DNA of 64,000 nt from positions 62,001 to 126,000 of the forward strand of contig NZ_JAYGHW010000001.1 in assembly GCF_034932185.1 (NCBI RefSeq), in the 5' to 3' direction. The DNA comes from Spirulina sp034932185 (GTDB lineage: Bacteria > Cyanobacteriota > Cyanobacteriia > Cyanobacteriales > Spirulinaceae). Shown here one piece after another: positions 1-8,069 of this stretch (within the stretch, counting starts at the first letter, position 1; every line of letters starts with the position of its first letter). The notes under the pieces are model-generated. The model did not search any database and was not told the origin of the DNA. It saw only the letters and a list, made by a program, of their open reading frames with translations. The translations under genes were made by a program, and so were the position numbers.

Positions 1-1070
1 TGGAGTATCTCATTGATCAGGATGGAGAGGATACTCTGGTCAAGGTAGATGTTACCGAAGAGGAGGGGGCGAAACAAAAAAAAGGTGCCACTACCCGCCG
101 TTTGGAACAGGCCCGTAAAAAACCCTATACGGAAGATTCCATTCGGATTTATCTCCAAGAAATTGGTCGAATTCGCCTGCTACGGGCTGAAGAAGAGATC
201 GAGTTGGCCCGCAAAATTGCTGAGTTACTGGAATTCGAGCGGGTGCGCGATCGCATTCTCGAAGACAGTGGCAAGGAACCCACCCTCAAGGAGTGGGCGG
301 CGGCCGTTGATCTCACCTATCCCGATTTTCGCCGTCGCCTCTTTATTGGCCGCCGTGCCAAAGACAAGATGGTGCAGTCGAACCTGAGATTGGTGGTGTC
401 CATTGCCAAGAAATATATGAACCGGGGCCTCTCCTTCCAAGACCTGATCCAAGAGGGATCCTTAGGATTGATCCGGGCGGCGGAAAAATTTGACCACGCC
501 AAGGGTTATAAGTTCTCCACCTATGCAACTTGGTGGATTCGCCAAGCGATTACAAGGGCGATCGCCGACCAATCCCGCACGATCCGTCTCCCCGTCCATC
601 TTTACGAAACCATCTCCCGGATCAAAAAAACCACGAAAATCCTCTCCCAGGAAATGGGCCGCAAACCCACGGAAGAGGAAATCGCCACCCGCATGGAGAT
701 GACGATTGAAAAACTACGGTTCATCGCCAAATCCGCCCAGTTGCCCATCTCCCTCGAAACCCCCATCGGGAAAGAAGAAGATTCTCGCCTGGGGGATTTC
801 ATTGAGGCCGATGGGGAAACCCCAGAGGATCAAGTTTCTAAAAACCTACTGCGGGAAGACCTGGAAAGTGTCCTCGATACCCTTAGCCCCCGGGAGCGGG
901 ATGTGCTGCGATTGCGCTACGGTTTGGATGATGGCCGGATGAAAACCCTCGAAGAAATCGGCCAAATCTTCAACGTCACCCGCGAGCGCATTCGCCAAAT
1001 CGAAGCCAAAGCCCTCCGCAAGCTCCGCCACCCCAACCGCAATAGTATTCTTAAGGAATATATTCGTTAA
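1..1070 (+). CDS. sigA: Principal RNA polymerase sigma factor SigA/RpoD1 (5'-truncated by window edge)
   Basis: Group 1 sigma-70 factor that directs RNA polymerase to housekeeping promoters. The frame is open from base 3 with no start codon in view, so the gene begins upstream of the window; the in-frame TTG at 102 is not a convincing start because family-like sequence continues before it. Visible parts in order: region 1.2 (SIRIYLQEIGR), region 2 with the -10 recognition helix (YATWWIRQAI), region 3, and region 4 with the -35 helix-turn-helix (VTRERIRQIEAKALRKLRHP). The C-terminus (NSILKEYIR) matches the cyanobacterial principal sigma factor rather than group 2 paralogues. It is followed at once by dispersed repeats instead of a gene. 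Confidence 0.93.
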   Translation, partial: EYLIDQDGEDTLVKVDVTEEEGAKQKKGATTRRLEQARKKPYTEDSIRIYLQEIGRIRLLRAEEEIELARKIAELLEFERVRDRILEDSGKEPTLKEWAAAVDLTYPDFRRRLFIGRRAKDKMVQSNLRLVVSIAKKYMNRGLSFQDLIQEGSLGLIRAAEKFDHAKGYKFSTYATWWIRQAITRAIADQSRTIRLPVHLYETISRIKKTTKILSQEMGRKPTEEEIATRMEMTIEKLRFIAKSAQLPISLETPIGKEEDSRLGDFIEADGETPEDQVSKNLLREDLESVLDTLSPRERDVLRLRYGLDDGRMKTLEEIGQIFNVTRERIRQIEAKALRKLRHPNRNSILKEYIR

Positions 1071-1072
1071 GA

Positions 1073-1149
1073 GATCCCCCCTGCCCCCCTTAAAAAGGGG
1101 GGTTCCGGATAACCCCCTTTTCAAGGGGGTCGGCGTAGCCGGGGGGATC
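1073..1149. repeat. Dispersed palindromic repeat, GATCCCCC family, copy 1
   Basis: Element of about 77 bp that begins GATCCCCC and ends GGGGGGATC, so its termini are inverted repeats. Two inner hairpins (CCCCCTTAAAAAGGGGG and CCCCCTTTTCAAGGGGG) are followed by the conserved tail TCGGCGTAGCCGGGGGGATC. It lies 2 bp after the sigA stop. Further copies are at 1171-1283, 8771-8849 and 8871-8949, with a remnant at 13778-13808. It carries no coding capacity and looks like a MITE or REP-type element. Confidence 0.8.
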
Positions 1150-1170
1150 GTGAGCCTCAGTGGGAAGAGA

Positions 1171-1283
1171 GATCCCCCCCTGCCCCCCCTTAAAAAGGGG
1201 GGGTTTTGCATTTAACCCCCTTAAAAAGGGGGGGTTTTGCATTTAACCCCCTTAAAAAGGGGGTCGGCGTAGCCGGGGGGATC
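1171..1283. repeat. Dispersed palindromic repeat, GATCCCCC family, copy 2 with internal duplication
   Basis: Same element as at 1073-1149, with the same ends, but longer: the inner segment GGTTTTGCATTTAACCCCC with its following A-run and G-run occurs twice in tandem. This suggests slippage or unequal recombination inside the element. Confidence 0.8.
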
Positions 1284-1433
1284 TTGACAGCGGCGGCAAA
1301 ACTGGCCAAAATGCAGAAAATCCCAACCTTCTCAGATTGGGATCAATAGACTGGTTAGAAATCGGAGTACTGAGTTGGTCGCACAATCTCAGTGCTCTGT
1401 TTTAATGTTGAGAGCGATTGAGCAGAGGCGGGA

Positions 1434-1586
1434 TTACATCAAACCCCAAAAATGGAGGAGGCCTTTGCCGCTAGCCAGTTCGATCACCAAAGCGGTGACG
1501 AAACCAATCATTGCCAGGCGACCATTCCAGTTTTCTGCACCCGCGTTGAAGCCAAATTTAAACGTGCTGCGCTCTTGATTTTCCAT
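1434..1586 (-). CDS. High-light-inducible protein (HLIP/Scp), one-helix chlorophyll-binding protein
   Basis: A 50-residue protein read on the minus strand from ATG at 1586 to TAA at 1434. It has the single ELIP/LHC-type helix with the chlorophyll-binding ExxNxR motif (ENWNGRLAMIGF, E18, N21, R23) followed by a hydrophobic run. Family members sit in the thylakoid membrane, bind chlorophyll and carotenoid, and protect photosystem assembly and chlorophyll synthesis under strong light. The ribosome-binding site GAGGT lies 6 bases before the start. It stands alone, transcribed divergently from ilvC. The motif match is strong; which hli paralogue it is cannot be told. Confidence 0.9.
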   Translation of the reverse strand: MENQERSTFKFGFNAGAENWNGRLAMIGFVTALVIELASGKGLLHFWGLM

Positions 1587-1626
1587 GGTGTTACCTCGTA
1601 GATTGATTTGGGAGGGTAGGGTGTTG

Positions 1627-1645
1627 TTTGTAAACTACCTGTTAC
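1627..1645 (-). promoter_or_regulatory. Possible HLR1-like (RpaB) site upstream of the HLIP gene
   Basis: On the minus strand, about 40-60 bases upstream of the HLIP start, there are GTAACAGG and TTTACAAA, resembling the two 8-base direct repeats of the HLR1 element bound by RpaB. The spacing is 3 instead of the usual 2 and the first half is imperfect. The gene type makes this plausible but the match is weak. Confidence 0.3.
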
Positions 1646-1791
1646 TCAATTTAACGAAAATTTACAAATTGTGCAATGCGATCGCCCCTGCCTGTCAGGG
1701 AACCTTAAAACCTCAGCCCATCATTGAGGGGCCAAGGGTCTGATAAAATAGTCAGTCTGTCTCTATTTAAAATTGGCTGGAGAATGATTTT

Positions 1792-2787
1792 ATGGCTCGG
1801 ATGTACTATGATGAAGATGCTAACCTTGATTTACTCCAAGGCAAAACCGTCGCCATCATCGGCTATGGCTCCCAAGGCCATGCCCATGCCCTCAACCTCA
1901 AAGAAAGCGGCGTAAATGTGATTGTTGGCCTCTATGCCGGCAGCCGCTCCACGGAAAAAGCCCAAGCCGCTGGTTTAACCGTCCATTCCGTGGCCGATGC
2001 TGCCGCCGCTGCGGACATGATCATGATTTTGCTCCCCGATGAAGTGCAAAAAGCGATCTACACCGCTGAAATTGCCCCCCATCTCACCGCCGGTAAAGTG
2101 TTGCTCTTTGCCCACGGATTTAATATTCATTTTGGCCAAGTTGTCCCCCCCAGTGATGTGGATGTGGTGATGGTGGCTCCTAAGGGGCCGGGGCATTTGG
2201 TGCGCCGTACCTATGAGCAAGGGGAAGGGGTTCCCGCTCTGTTTGCGGTGTATCAAGATGCCACGGGGCAGGCACGTGATCGCGCCATGGCCTACGCCAA
2301 AGGCATTGGCGGCACGCGGGCCGGCATTTTGGAAACCACATTCCGCGAAGAAACGGAAACTGATCTATTTGGGGAGCAAGTCGTGCTCTGTGGCGGTTTG
2401 AGTGCGCTGATCAAATCCGGGTTTGAAACCTTGGTGGAAGCGGGATATCAGCCGGAATTGGCCTATTTTGAATGTCTCCATGAAGTGAAGTTGATCGTTG
2501 ATCTAATCGTCGAGGGCGGTTTAGCGAAAATGCGCGATAGCATTTCCAACACCGCTGAATATGGCGACCTCACCCGTGGCCCCCGCATCGTCACCGATGA
2601 AACCCGCGCCGAAATGCGCCAGATCCTCAAAGAAATCCAAAGCGGCCAATTTGCACGGGAATTCGTCCTCGAAAATCAAGCTGGTCGCCCCGGCTTCACC
2701 GCCATGCGCCGTCAAGAAGCGGAGCATACCATTGAAGAGGTAGGCAAAGATCTACGGGCAATGTTTAGCTGGTTGAAACAGAAATAA
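1792..2787 (+). CDS. ilvC: Ketol-acid reductoisomerase (NADP+)
   Basis: Second common enzyme of valine, leucine and isoleucine synthesis: it isomerises and reduces 2-acetolactate and 2-aceto-2-hydroxybutyrate using NADPH and Mg2+. At 331 residues it is a typical class I enzyme. The N-terminal Rossmann domain has the glycine-rich GYGSQGHAHALNL motif at about residues 24-36 and the phosphate-binding loop near GSRST. The C-terminal all-helical domain carries the metal ligands (ETDLFGEQ and the later E in CLHEVKLIVDL). A dispersed palindrome that could terminate transcription follows the stop. No other ilv gene is nearby, as is usual in cyanobacteria. Confidence 0.97.
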   Translation: MARMYYDEDANLDLLQGKTVAIIGYGSQGHAHALNLKESGVNVIVGLYAGSRSTEKAQAAGLTVHSVADAAAAADMIMILLPDEVQKAIYTAEIAPHLTAGKVLLFAHGFNIHFGQVVPPSDVDVVMVAPKGPGHLVRRTYEQGEGVPALFAVYQDATGQARDRAMAYAKGIGGTRAGILETTFREETETDLFGEQVVLCGGLSALIKSGFETLVEAGYQPELAYFECLHEVKLIVDLIVEGGLAKMRDSISNTAEYGDLTRGPRIVTDETRAEMRQILKEIQSGQFAREFVLENQAGRPGFTAMRRQEAEHTIEEVGKDLRAMFSWLKQK

Positions 2788-2819
2788 GCAGCAATTCACT
2801 TAATTTCAAAATAACTTGT

Positions 2820-2846
2820 AGGGTGGGCATTGCCCACCCTATTTTG
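2820..2846 (+). terminator. Palindrome and likely terminator after ilvC (dispersed repeat)
   Basis: Perfect inverted repeat AGGGTGGGCA-T-TGCCCACCCT followed by ATTTTGT, 33 bp after the ilvC stop. The same palindrome occurs after the NACHT gene at 32933-32951, so it is a mobile or dispersed hairpin used in a terminator position. Confidence 0.55.
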
Positions 2847-2891
2847 TGCTTGATTGCTGATCATTTTGCAATTGGTGGCATTGGGGTTGAT

Positions 2892-2943
2892 GTAGGAGCG
2901 TTGGCGTAAGCCTGCCGGATGCACAAAAATTTTTCGCCCCTAC
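2892..2943 (+). repeat. Dispersed repeat (GGCGTAAGCCTGCCGG family), copy 1
   Basis: About 50 bp running from GTAGGAGCG to TCGCCCCTAC and containing GGCGTAAGCC and ACAAAAATTTTT. The reverse complement recurs at 18449-18500 with only a few differences. It lies in the ilvC-ExoD convergent gap. Confidence 0.7.
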
Positions 2944-2972
2944 ACCGCTCAACTTTATAATCGCATTGCTGA

Positions 2973-3614
2973 TTAATTGCTTAACCCTTTAATCCAAGCT
3001 TTAACGAGATCAAGAATACTTGAACCGCCACGATAGAATACCCAAATCACCGAAATCATCACAACGGCAATGAGTGAACAAATGGTTGCCCCGATGCTGA
3101 CAATCAGACCATCATCTTCAGATAAACCAATCGCCGTGAAGAAAATCCCCATTGCTGGCAATGTATTGGTTCCCGGAATCGGAATCATCATCGAAATGGC
3201 CATGAGGGCGATCGCTATCCCCACCAATAACCGCCCCGGCAATCCCTGACAGATAAATACAAAACGCGGCTTACTCACAGCTTCTAAACGTTTTAACCAA
3301 GGCACTCCTGCCTTGATAAATCGTTGTGCCAACGTTGTTTTAATCTGCCAATTGGCGACTCGTTGGGGGAGCCAAGGCCGTTGTGAGCCATAGATAAACT
3401 GAAGGGCGAGCAGAAAAATTACGACACCAAAAGGGGTAGAGTAGCCTGGAGCCGGTAGCGGCAGCGCTGAAGGCAAGGAAAGAATAGCCAGCAAAAACCC
3501 AAAACCCCGTTCACCAGCCAACATCAAAATATCATTAAGCTTTACCGTTGTATCGCGTTCTTCTTCAAAAAAATATCGATTTAATTCCACCGAAAGTTTG
3601 GCCATAAAAACCAC
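2973..3614 (-). CDS. ExoD-family exopolysaccharide synthesis protein
   Basis: Integral membrane protein of the ExoD family (Pfam PF06055), first described in rhizobial exopolysaccharide synthesis; its biochemical role is not settled. The 213 residues show the N-terminal soluble part (LNDILMLAGERGFG), then the conserved segment LSLPSALPLPAPGYSTPFG, and three to four hydrophobic helices (including LLVGIAIALMAISMM and IVSIGATICSLIAVVM). The annotated start is GTG at 3614; the in-frame ATG at 3605 is equally possible. Convergent with ilvC and separated from it by repeats. Confidence 0.8.
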   Translation of the reverse strand: MVFMAKLSVELNRYFFEEERDTTVKLNDILMLAGERGFGFLLAILSLPSALPLPAPGYSTPFGVVIFLLALQFIYGSQRPWLPQRVANWQIKTTLAQRFIKAGVPWLKRLEAVSKPRFVFICQGLPGRLLVGIAIALMAISMMIPIPGTNTLPAMGIFFTAIGLSEDDGLIVSIGATICSLIAVVMISVIWVFYRGGSSILDLVKAWIKGLSN

Positions 3615-3724
3615 AATTCCCCAGGAAACCTGAAAATTTTTCCCCAGCTAATATAACACTAATTTTGGTTTTCACAACGTTTTCCGAAGGGCTATTGATT
3701 CCCCTTATCGCCAAACCTTAGGGG

Positions 3725-4612
3725 TTATGAAGTGATGTTTCTGATAAATTTTCCCACCCGATCTACAAAAATTGCTGTCGATTCGTAGGGCAAAACATTA
3801 CGGCCGGGGATGATCTCTCCTTCCCCTTGGGGTAGATGGTCTAAGTAGGCTTGGAGGCGATCGCCCGCTGCTTCCCGATAACCCCGGGTGACACTCGAAG
3901 CCCCTTCACCAAATAAAACGAGGGTGGGGCAGGGGATGGCGGCGATCGCCTCTCCATAATCCTGCCGCCAAAACCCCGATAAAAAGGCAAACACCGCATG
4001 ACGGCTATTGAGATCCCGTGAGCCGCGATGGAGTTCATCGAGCCATTCTTGATCCACATCCGCCGGATTGCCAAACAGTTGCCGTTGGGAAAAGGAGCGG
4101 AGGAATTGCTCGCGGCGAGCATAGCGATAAAAGGCCGCCCCCGCTGGAGTATCAAACAGATTCCAAGCCAGTTTTTGTTGGCTGGGTTGGGTGGGGGTGG
4201 TGATTAACCGCCAAGCGGGGGGGCCTGACCAGACCATGCCCCGGATCAGTTCGGGAAAGCGGGCAACACAAGCCAGAGCGACGGGAGCGAGAGCGCCTTG
4301 GATCACCAAAACCACCGGCTCTTTAACAACGGTTTTCACAAAATGCTCCAACTGTGCGCCCCAATCATCGGGCTGATAGGCGGCTCTGGGCATTGAACTT
4401 GCCCCACAACCCAACAAATCAGGGTTATAAATCACAGTAGAGTTGCTCTGTTGAGACCATTGGGCAATGAACCGTTGCCAAAATTGCCGGGAGAGGCCCA
4501 CACCGATGGGGTGAATCAACACAATTGGGGGGCCGCTAGCCGTTCCGGTGGGGGCGTGGCGATCATAGGCGCAACGGTAGGCTTGCCAGGGATAGAATTG
4601 GGGGGTGGACAT
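3725..4612 (-). CDS. Alpha/beta-hydrolase-fold protein lacking the nucleophile serine
   Basis: A 295-residue alpha/beta-hydrolase fold protein. The oxyanion-hole strand and HG-like segment (IVLIHPIGVGLSRQFW, about residues 30-45) and the following strand (YNPDLLGCGAS) fit the family. At the nucleophile elbow, where G-x-S-x-G is expected, the sequence is VIQGALAP (about 103-110), so the catalytic serine is replaced by glycine. It may be a non-catalytic or differently acting homologue. The frame stays open to 4711, but the upstream part looks like untranslated leader; I chose ATG 4612 because the recognisable protein starts there. Divergent from queE. Confidence 0.72.
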   Translation of the reverse strand: MSTPQFYPWQAYRCAYDRHAPTGTASGPPIVLIHPIGVGLSRQFWQRFIAQWSQQSNSTVIYNPDLLGCGASSMPRAAYQPDDWGAQLEHFVKTVVKEPVVLVIQGALAPVALACVARFPELIRGMVWSGPPAWRLITTPTQPSQQKLAWNLFDTPAGAAFYRYARREQFLRSFSQRQLFGNPADVDQEWLDELHRGSRDLNSRHAVFAFLSGFWRQDYGEAIAAIPCPTLVLFGEGASSVTRGYREAAGDRLQAYLDHLPQGEGEIIPGRNVLPYESTAIFVDRVGKFIRNITS

Positions 4613-4747
4613 GGGCGATCGCAATATGGGGTGATGATTAACAATAACAATGGCGAGAGGCGAAACGTTTTTCGCCCTCACCTTCGCTCCCATGGGGAAA
4701 TTGTGTAACAATTTTAAACCCTAGCGAATTTCCTTGATCCTCTGTCT

Positions 4748-5350
4748 ATGTCCCCGATTCGTTATCCCCTTGTTGAAACGTTCCATTCCCTCCAAGGCGA
4801 GGGGACTTGGACGGGGGCCAGTGCTTTTTTTATCCGCTTGGGGGGCTGTGATGTAGGTTGCCCTTGGTGTGATACCAAGGAATCTTGGCCCCTGAATCAT
4901 CATCGGGAAGAAGCGATCGCCTCCCTCCTCATTGCCGCCCAAGCTGCCCAACCAGCCTTTGTGGTGATTACCGGGGGTGAACCCCTAATGCACGACCTCC
5001 AACCCCTTACCACCGCCCTCCAGGGCGCAAACCTGCGGGTTCACCTCGAAACCTCCGGAGCCTATCCCCTCAGCGGCGCGTTTGATTGGATCACCCTTTC
5101 CCCCAAACGGTTTAAGCCTCCTCAGCCTGGGATTTATGCCCAAGCCGATGAATTAAAAGTAGTGGTACAAAATGCCACCGATTTAGCCTGGGCTGAAGCC
5201 CAAGCCACCCAGGTTGCGCCCACCATGCCGGCCTATCTCCAACCGGAATGGCACAGCCCAGAAAGTCAAGGTTTAATTGTGGATTATGTGCGAGATCATC
5301 CCCGTTGGCGGTTGGGGCTACAAACCCACAAACTTTTAGGGGTACGCTAG
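4748..5350 (+). CDS. queE: 7-carboxy-7-deazaguanine synthase QueE (radical SAM)
   Basis: Radical-SAM enzyme that converts 6-carboxy-tetrahydropterin to 7-carboxy-7-deazaguanine on the path to queuosine. At 200 residues it has the substrate motif FHSLQGEG, the [4Fe-4S] motif with three cysteines (CDVGCPWCDTK, residues about 34-44) and the SAM-binding glycines (VVITGGEPLMH). It is followed after 15 bp by queD, which makes its substrate, so the two form an operon. queC and queF are not in the window. Confidence 0.93.
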   Translation: MSPIRYPLVETFHSLQGEGTWTGASAFFIRLGGCDVGCPWCDTKESWPLNHHREEAIASLLIAAQAAQPAFVVITGGEPLMHDLQPLTTALQGANLRVHLETSGAYPLSGAFDWITLSPKRFKPPQPGIYAQADELKVVVQNATDLAWAEAQATQVAPTMPAYLQPEWHSPESQGLIVDYVRDHPRWRLGLQTHKLLGVR

Positions 5351-5365
5351 GGGTTAAGGAAGACT

Positions 5366-5755
5366 GTGGCGGAAGCTTGGACGATTTATAAAGAATTTCG
5401 CTTTGAAGCGGCCCACCATTTGCCCCATCATGATGGCAAATGTCGGCGGCTCCATGGCCATAGCTGGATTGGGCGGGTCTATGTGAAGGGCGATCGCCTC
5501 ATTACCACGGGCCCAAAAGCAGGTATGCTCCTCGACTTTCAAGATTTAAAGGCCTATCTAACCCCCCTTTTGGAGGATTATTTAGATCATCATTATTTGA
5601 ACGAAACCACGGGCTTAGAAAATCCCACCAGCGAAGCCCTAGCGCGATGGATTTATGACTATTTTGCCCGTTTAGAACTGCCGGGTTTAGATGCGGTAGA
5701 AATCCGCGAAACCTGCACATCTGGCTGTCTATATCGCCCCGCAGATCAAGCTTAA
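5366..5755 (+). CDS. queD: 6-carboxy-5,6,7,8-tetrahydropterin synthase QueD
   Basis: Converts 7,8-dihydroneopterin triphosphate to 6-carboxy-tetrahydropterin, the step before QueE. 129 residues of the PTPS fold with zinc-binding histidines (FEAAHHLPHHDGKC and LHGHSW), a nucleophile-type cysteine in the first motif, and the C-terminal Glu in VEIRETCTSGC. The start is GTG at 5366, supported by AAGGA 6 bases upstream; no ATG fits. Its TAA stop overlaps the stop of the convergent Uma2 gene within the palindrome TTAA. Confidence 0.93.
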   Translation: MAEAWTIYKEFRFEAAHHLPHHDGKCRRLHGHSWIGRVYVKGDRLITTGPKAGMLLDFQDLKAYLTPLLEDYLDHHYLNETTGLENPTSEALARWIYDYFARLELPGLDAVEIRETCTSGCLYRPADQA

Positions 5756-6411
5756 GATCTGGCCAATTGTTGACAAAATTGTTGATGCTCTGCTGTCGCA
5801 ATCCCTGCCTGTACTGTTGCCAACACCGCCGCTAAATCTCCCGCCAATAATGCCCTCCGATTGAGCCACAATCCTGGAAAAACCAACGACTTTAACACCC
5901 CCTCCTCCTCATCTTGGCTCACATATTCCCCACCCCGCAATTGATACCAATCCAAACCACCATCCTGCACCCGCCAAACTAAATACTCCTGAACACCATT
6001 TTCTCGGTAAACCTGAAATTTTTCATGAAGGTCATAGGAGGCGGTGCTGGCGGCAATTTCTACAATCAATTCCGGTGGGCCTTCTAAATAATCATCTACG
6101 CTGATCCGGGAGGTTCCCCCTTCGCGGCGGAGGAGGGCATCGGGCTGGGGTTCATTCTCTCCATCCAGGCGCACTGTCGCATTATCCGCCGCCATCACCC
6201 CAGGCGTGGCCGCCTCATACACACCAAGCCAAGTAATGATCCGACTATGGGGGTTGCCGTGTTGACGAATACGCAAGGGGGAAGCCATATAAACTCTGCC
6301 TGCAATCAGTTCTGCTTTTTTAACATGGGCCATGGCGGTGTAGCGTCGCTCAAATTCTGCACGGGTGAGGCGATCGCCATTTTCTAACGGGGGAGGGGTG
6401 AGGGTGTGCAT
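5752..6411 (-). CDS. Uma2-family (DUF820) PD-(D/E)XK nuclease-like protein
   Basis: 219 residues of the Uma2/DUF820 family, very abundant in cyanobacteria and often linked to transposon-derived or restriction-like nucleases of unknown target. Core motifs are present: the E in KKAELIAGRVYM, the QPDALL strand, and PELIVEIAAS with the catalytic-type Glu, followed by KFQVYRENGVQEYLVW, which supplies the Lys/Tyr side of the fold. Convergent with queD with overlapping stops. A short GGGAAGT tandem lies just upstream (6415-6437). A second family member is at 15092-15658. Confidence 0.85.
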   Translation of the reverse strand: MHTLTPPPLENGDRLTRAEFERRYTAMAHVKKAELIAGRVYMASPLRIRQHGNPHSRIITWLGVYEAATPGVMAADNATVRLDGENEPQPDALLRREGGTSRISVDDYLEGPPELIVEIAASTASYDLHEKFQVYRENGVQEYLVWRVQDGGLDWYQLRGGEYVSQDEEEGVLKSLVFPGLWLNRRALLAGDLAAVLATVQAGIATAEHQQFCQQLARS

Positions 6412-6485
6412 GGGGAAGTGGGAAGTGGGAAGTAGGGGAAATCTACCCCCTGGATTGAGGGGGCAGGGGATCGGAGAAATTGGAG

Positions 6486-7973
6486 TTAGCCCTTGAGTTT
6501 TTGGGCCAGCATTTCGTTAGTAAGTTTGGGATCGGCGCGGCCACTGGTTTTTTGCATGATTTGCCCCATAAAGAAGCCTTGCAACTTCGTTTTACCGGCG
6601 CGGAATTGCTCCACCTTATCGGGATTGGCTGCCATTAATTCATCGATCATTGCTTCTAGTTCCCCCGTGTCGGAAATTTGCGTCATCCCCTTGCTGGCCA
6701 CAAAATCCGCCACCGATGCCACGGTTTCTGTTAACAGTTCCGGGAGGATTTCCTTGGCAATTTTGCCGCTGATTGTACCTGCTTCGATCAGGTTCACCAA
6801 TTCCGCTAAACCCGTCGGAGTGAGGGCAATTTCGGTAATCGCTTTTTTCTCGCTGTTGAGGTAGCCGGTGATGTCCCCCATTAACCAGTTGGTGATTTGT
6901 TTAACATCGGCCCCGGTGGCAATGGTGGCCTCAAAATAATTCGTCATTGCCCGGTCATCGGTAATCACCCGCACATCGTAGGGAGAAAGCCCTAAATCTG
7001 TCGTGTAACGGTGGCGCTTCTCAGCAGGCAACTCCGGCAACTCACTGCGCCATTGCTCCAACTGCACTGGGGAAACTTCAATGGGGGGCAAATCCGGCTC
7101 CGGGAAATAGCGATAATCGCTAGAGCCTTCTTTTTTGCGCATACTGATCGTCCGTTGGCTCCCCTCTTCCCATAGCCGCGTTTCTTGATAAAGGGGTTCA
7201 CCGGCTTCGAGGGCTTTGGTTTGCCGCTCAATTTCGTAGTCGATCGCCTTATGAATCGCACTAAAGGAATTCATATTTTTAATCTCGATTTTCGTGCCAA
7301 ATTCCTTTTGACCCACGGGGCGAATCGAGATATTTACATCGCAACGCAGGGAACCCTCCTGCATATTGCCATCGCTGATCCCCAAATAGCGGACAATCCG
7401 CCGCAATTCCTGGCCATATTCCGCCGCTTCAGCCCCACTGCGAATATCCGGCTCGGAGACAATTTCCAACAGGGGAACCCCTGCCCGGTTAAAATCGACG
7501 AGGGAATGAGTGGAACCGGAAAGGCGATCGCTCCCGGCATGAACCAATTTCCCCGCATCTTCCTCCATATGGAGGCGGGTAATCCCGATCTTCCTATGGC
7601 TGATCTCCTTTGTTTGGGGATCAATCACTTCAATATCGAGCCAACCATGCTCGGCAATGGGCAGATCGTATTGAGAAATTTGATAATTTTTCGGCAGGTC
7701 GGGATAAAAATATTGTTTACGATCAAACTTACTATAGGGGGCAATTTGGCAGTTAAGGGCCAGGCCCGCCTTCACCGCATATTCTAAAACCTTCTCATTC
7801 AAGACCGGCAACACCCCCGGATAACCGAGGCAAATGGGGGAAATATTGCTGTTGGGCGTTGCCCCAAATTCCGTCGATACCGGGCTGAAAATTTTGGTTT
7901 TCGTGTTCAGTTGGCAGTGGGTTTCTAAGCCGATCACTGCTTCGTATTTTGTCTGAGTCGCTGTAGCTGGCAT
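6486..7973 (-). CDS. gatB: Asp-tRNA(Asn)/Glu-tRNA(Gln) amidotransferase subunit B
   Basis: GatB subunit of the GatCAB complex, which amidates misacylated Glu-tRNA(Gln) (and Asp-tRNA(Asn)) in organisms lacking GlnRS. The 495 residues start with the conserved YEAVIGLETHCQLNTKTKIF and contain the kinase-like catalytic core (EIVSEPDIRSG, KIEIKNMNSF, YRYFPEPDLPP). The C-terminal helical and YqeY-like tRNA-binding domain ends QKLKG. The length is normal. gatA and gatC are not adjacent, as is common in cyanobacteria. Confidence 0.97.
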   Translation of the reverse strand: MPATATQTKYEAVIGLETHCQLNTKTKIFSPVSTEFGATPNSNISPICLGYPGVLPVLNEKVLEYAVKAGLALNCQIAPYSKFDRKQYFYPDLPKNYQISQYDLPIAEHGWLDIEVIDPQTKEISHRKIGITRLHMEEDAGKLVHAGSDRLSGSTHSLVDFNRAGVPLLEIVSEPDIRSGAEAAEYGQELRRIVRYLGISDGNMQEGSLRCDVNISIRPVGQKEFGTKIEIKNMNSFSAIHKAIDYEIERQTKALEAGEPLYQETRLWEEGSQRTISMRKKEGSSDYRYFPEPDLPPIEVSPVQLEQWRSELPELPAEKRHRYTTDLGLSPYDVRVITDDRAMTNYFEATIATGADVKQITNWLMGDITGYLNSEKKAITEIALTPTGLAELVNLIEAGTISGKIAKEILPELLTETVASVADFVASKGMTQISDTGELEAMIDELMAANPDKVEQFRAGKTKLQGFFMGQIMQKTSGRADPKLTNEMLAQKLKG

Positions 7974-8069
7974 AAAATTTGGTTTGGGTTCGAGTCGGCA
8001 CTTCAGTTTTGCTGAAGGCTGCTCTCTATTCTAGCCTGTCTGTTCCTACCCGTTGCCACACTGCTGATT

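Noticed and set aside
102..104. TTG as possible sigA start
   Set aside because: Sigma-factor-like coding sequence continues in frame upstream to the window edge and there is no ribosome site.
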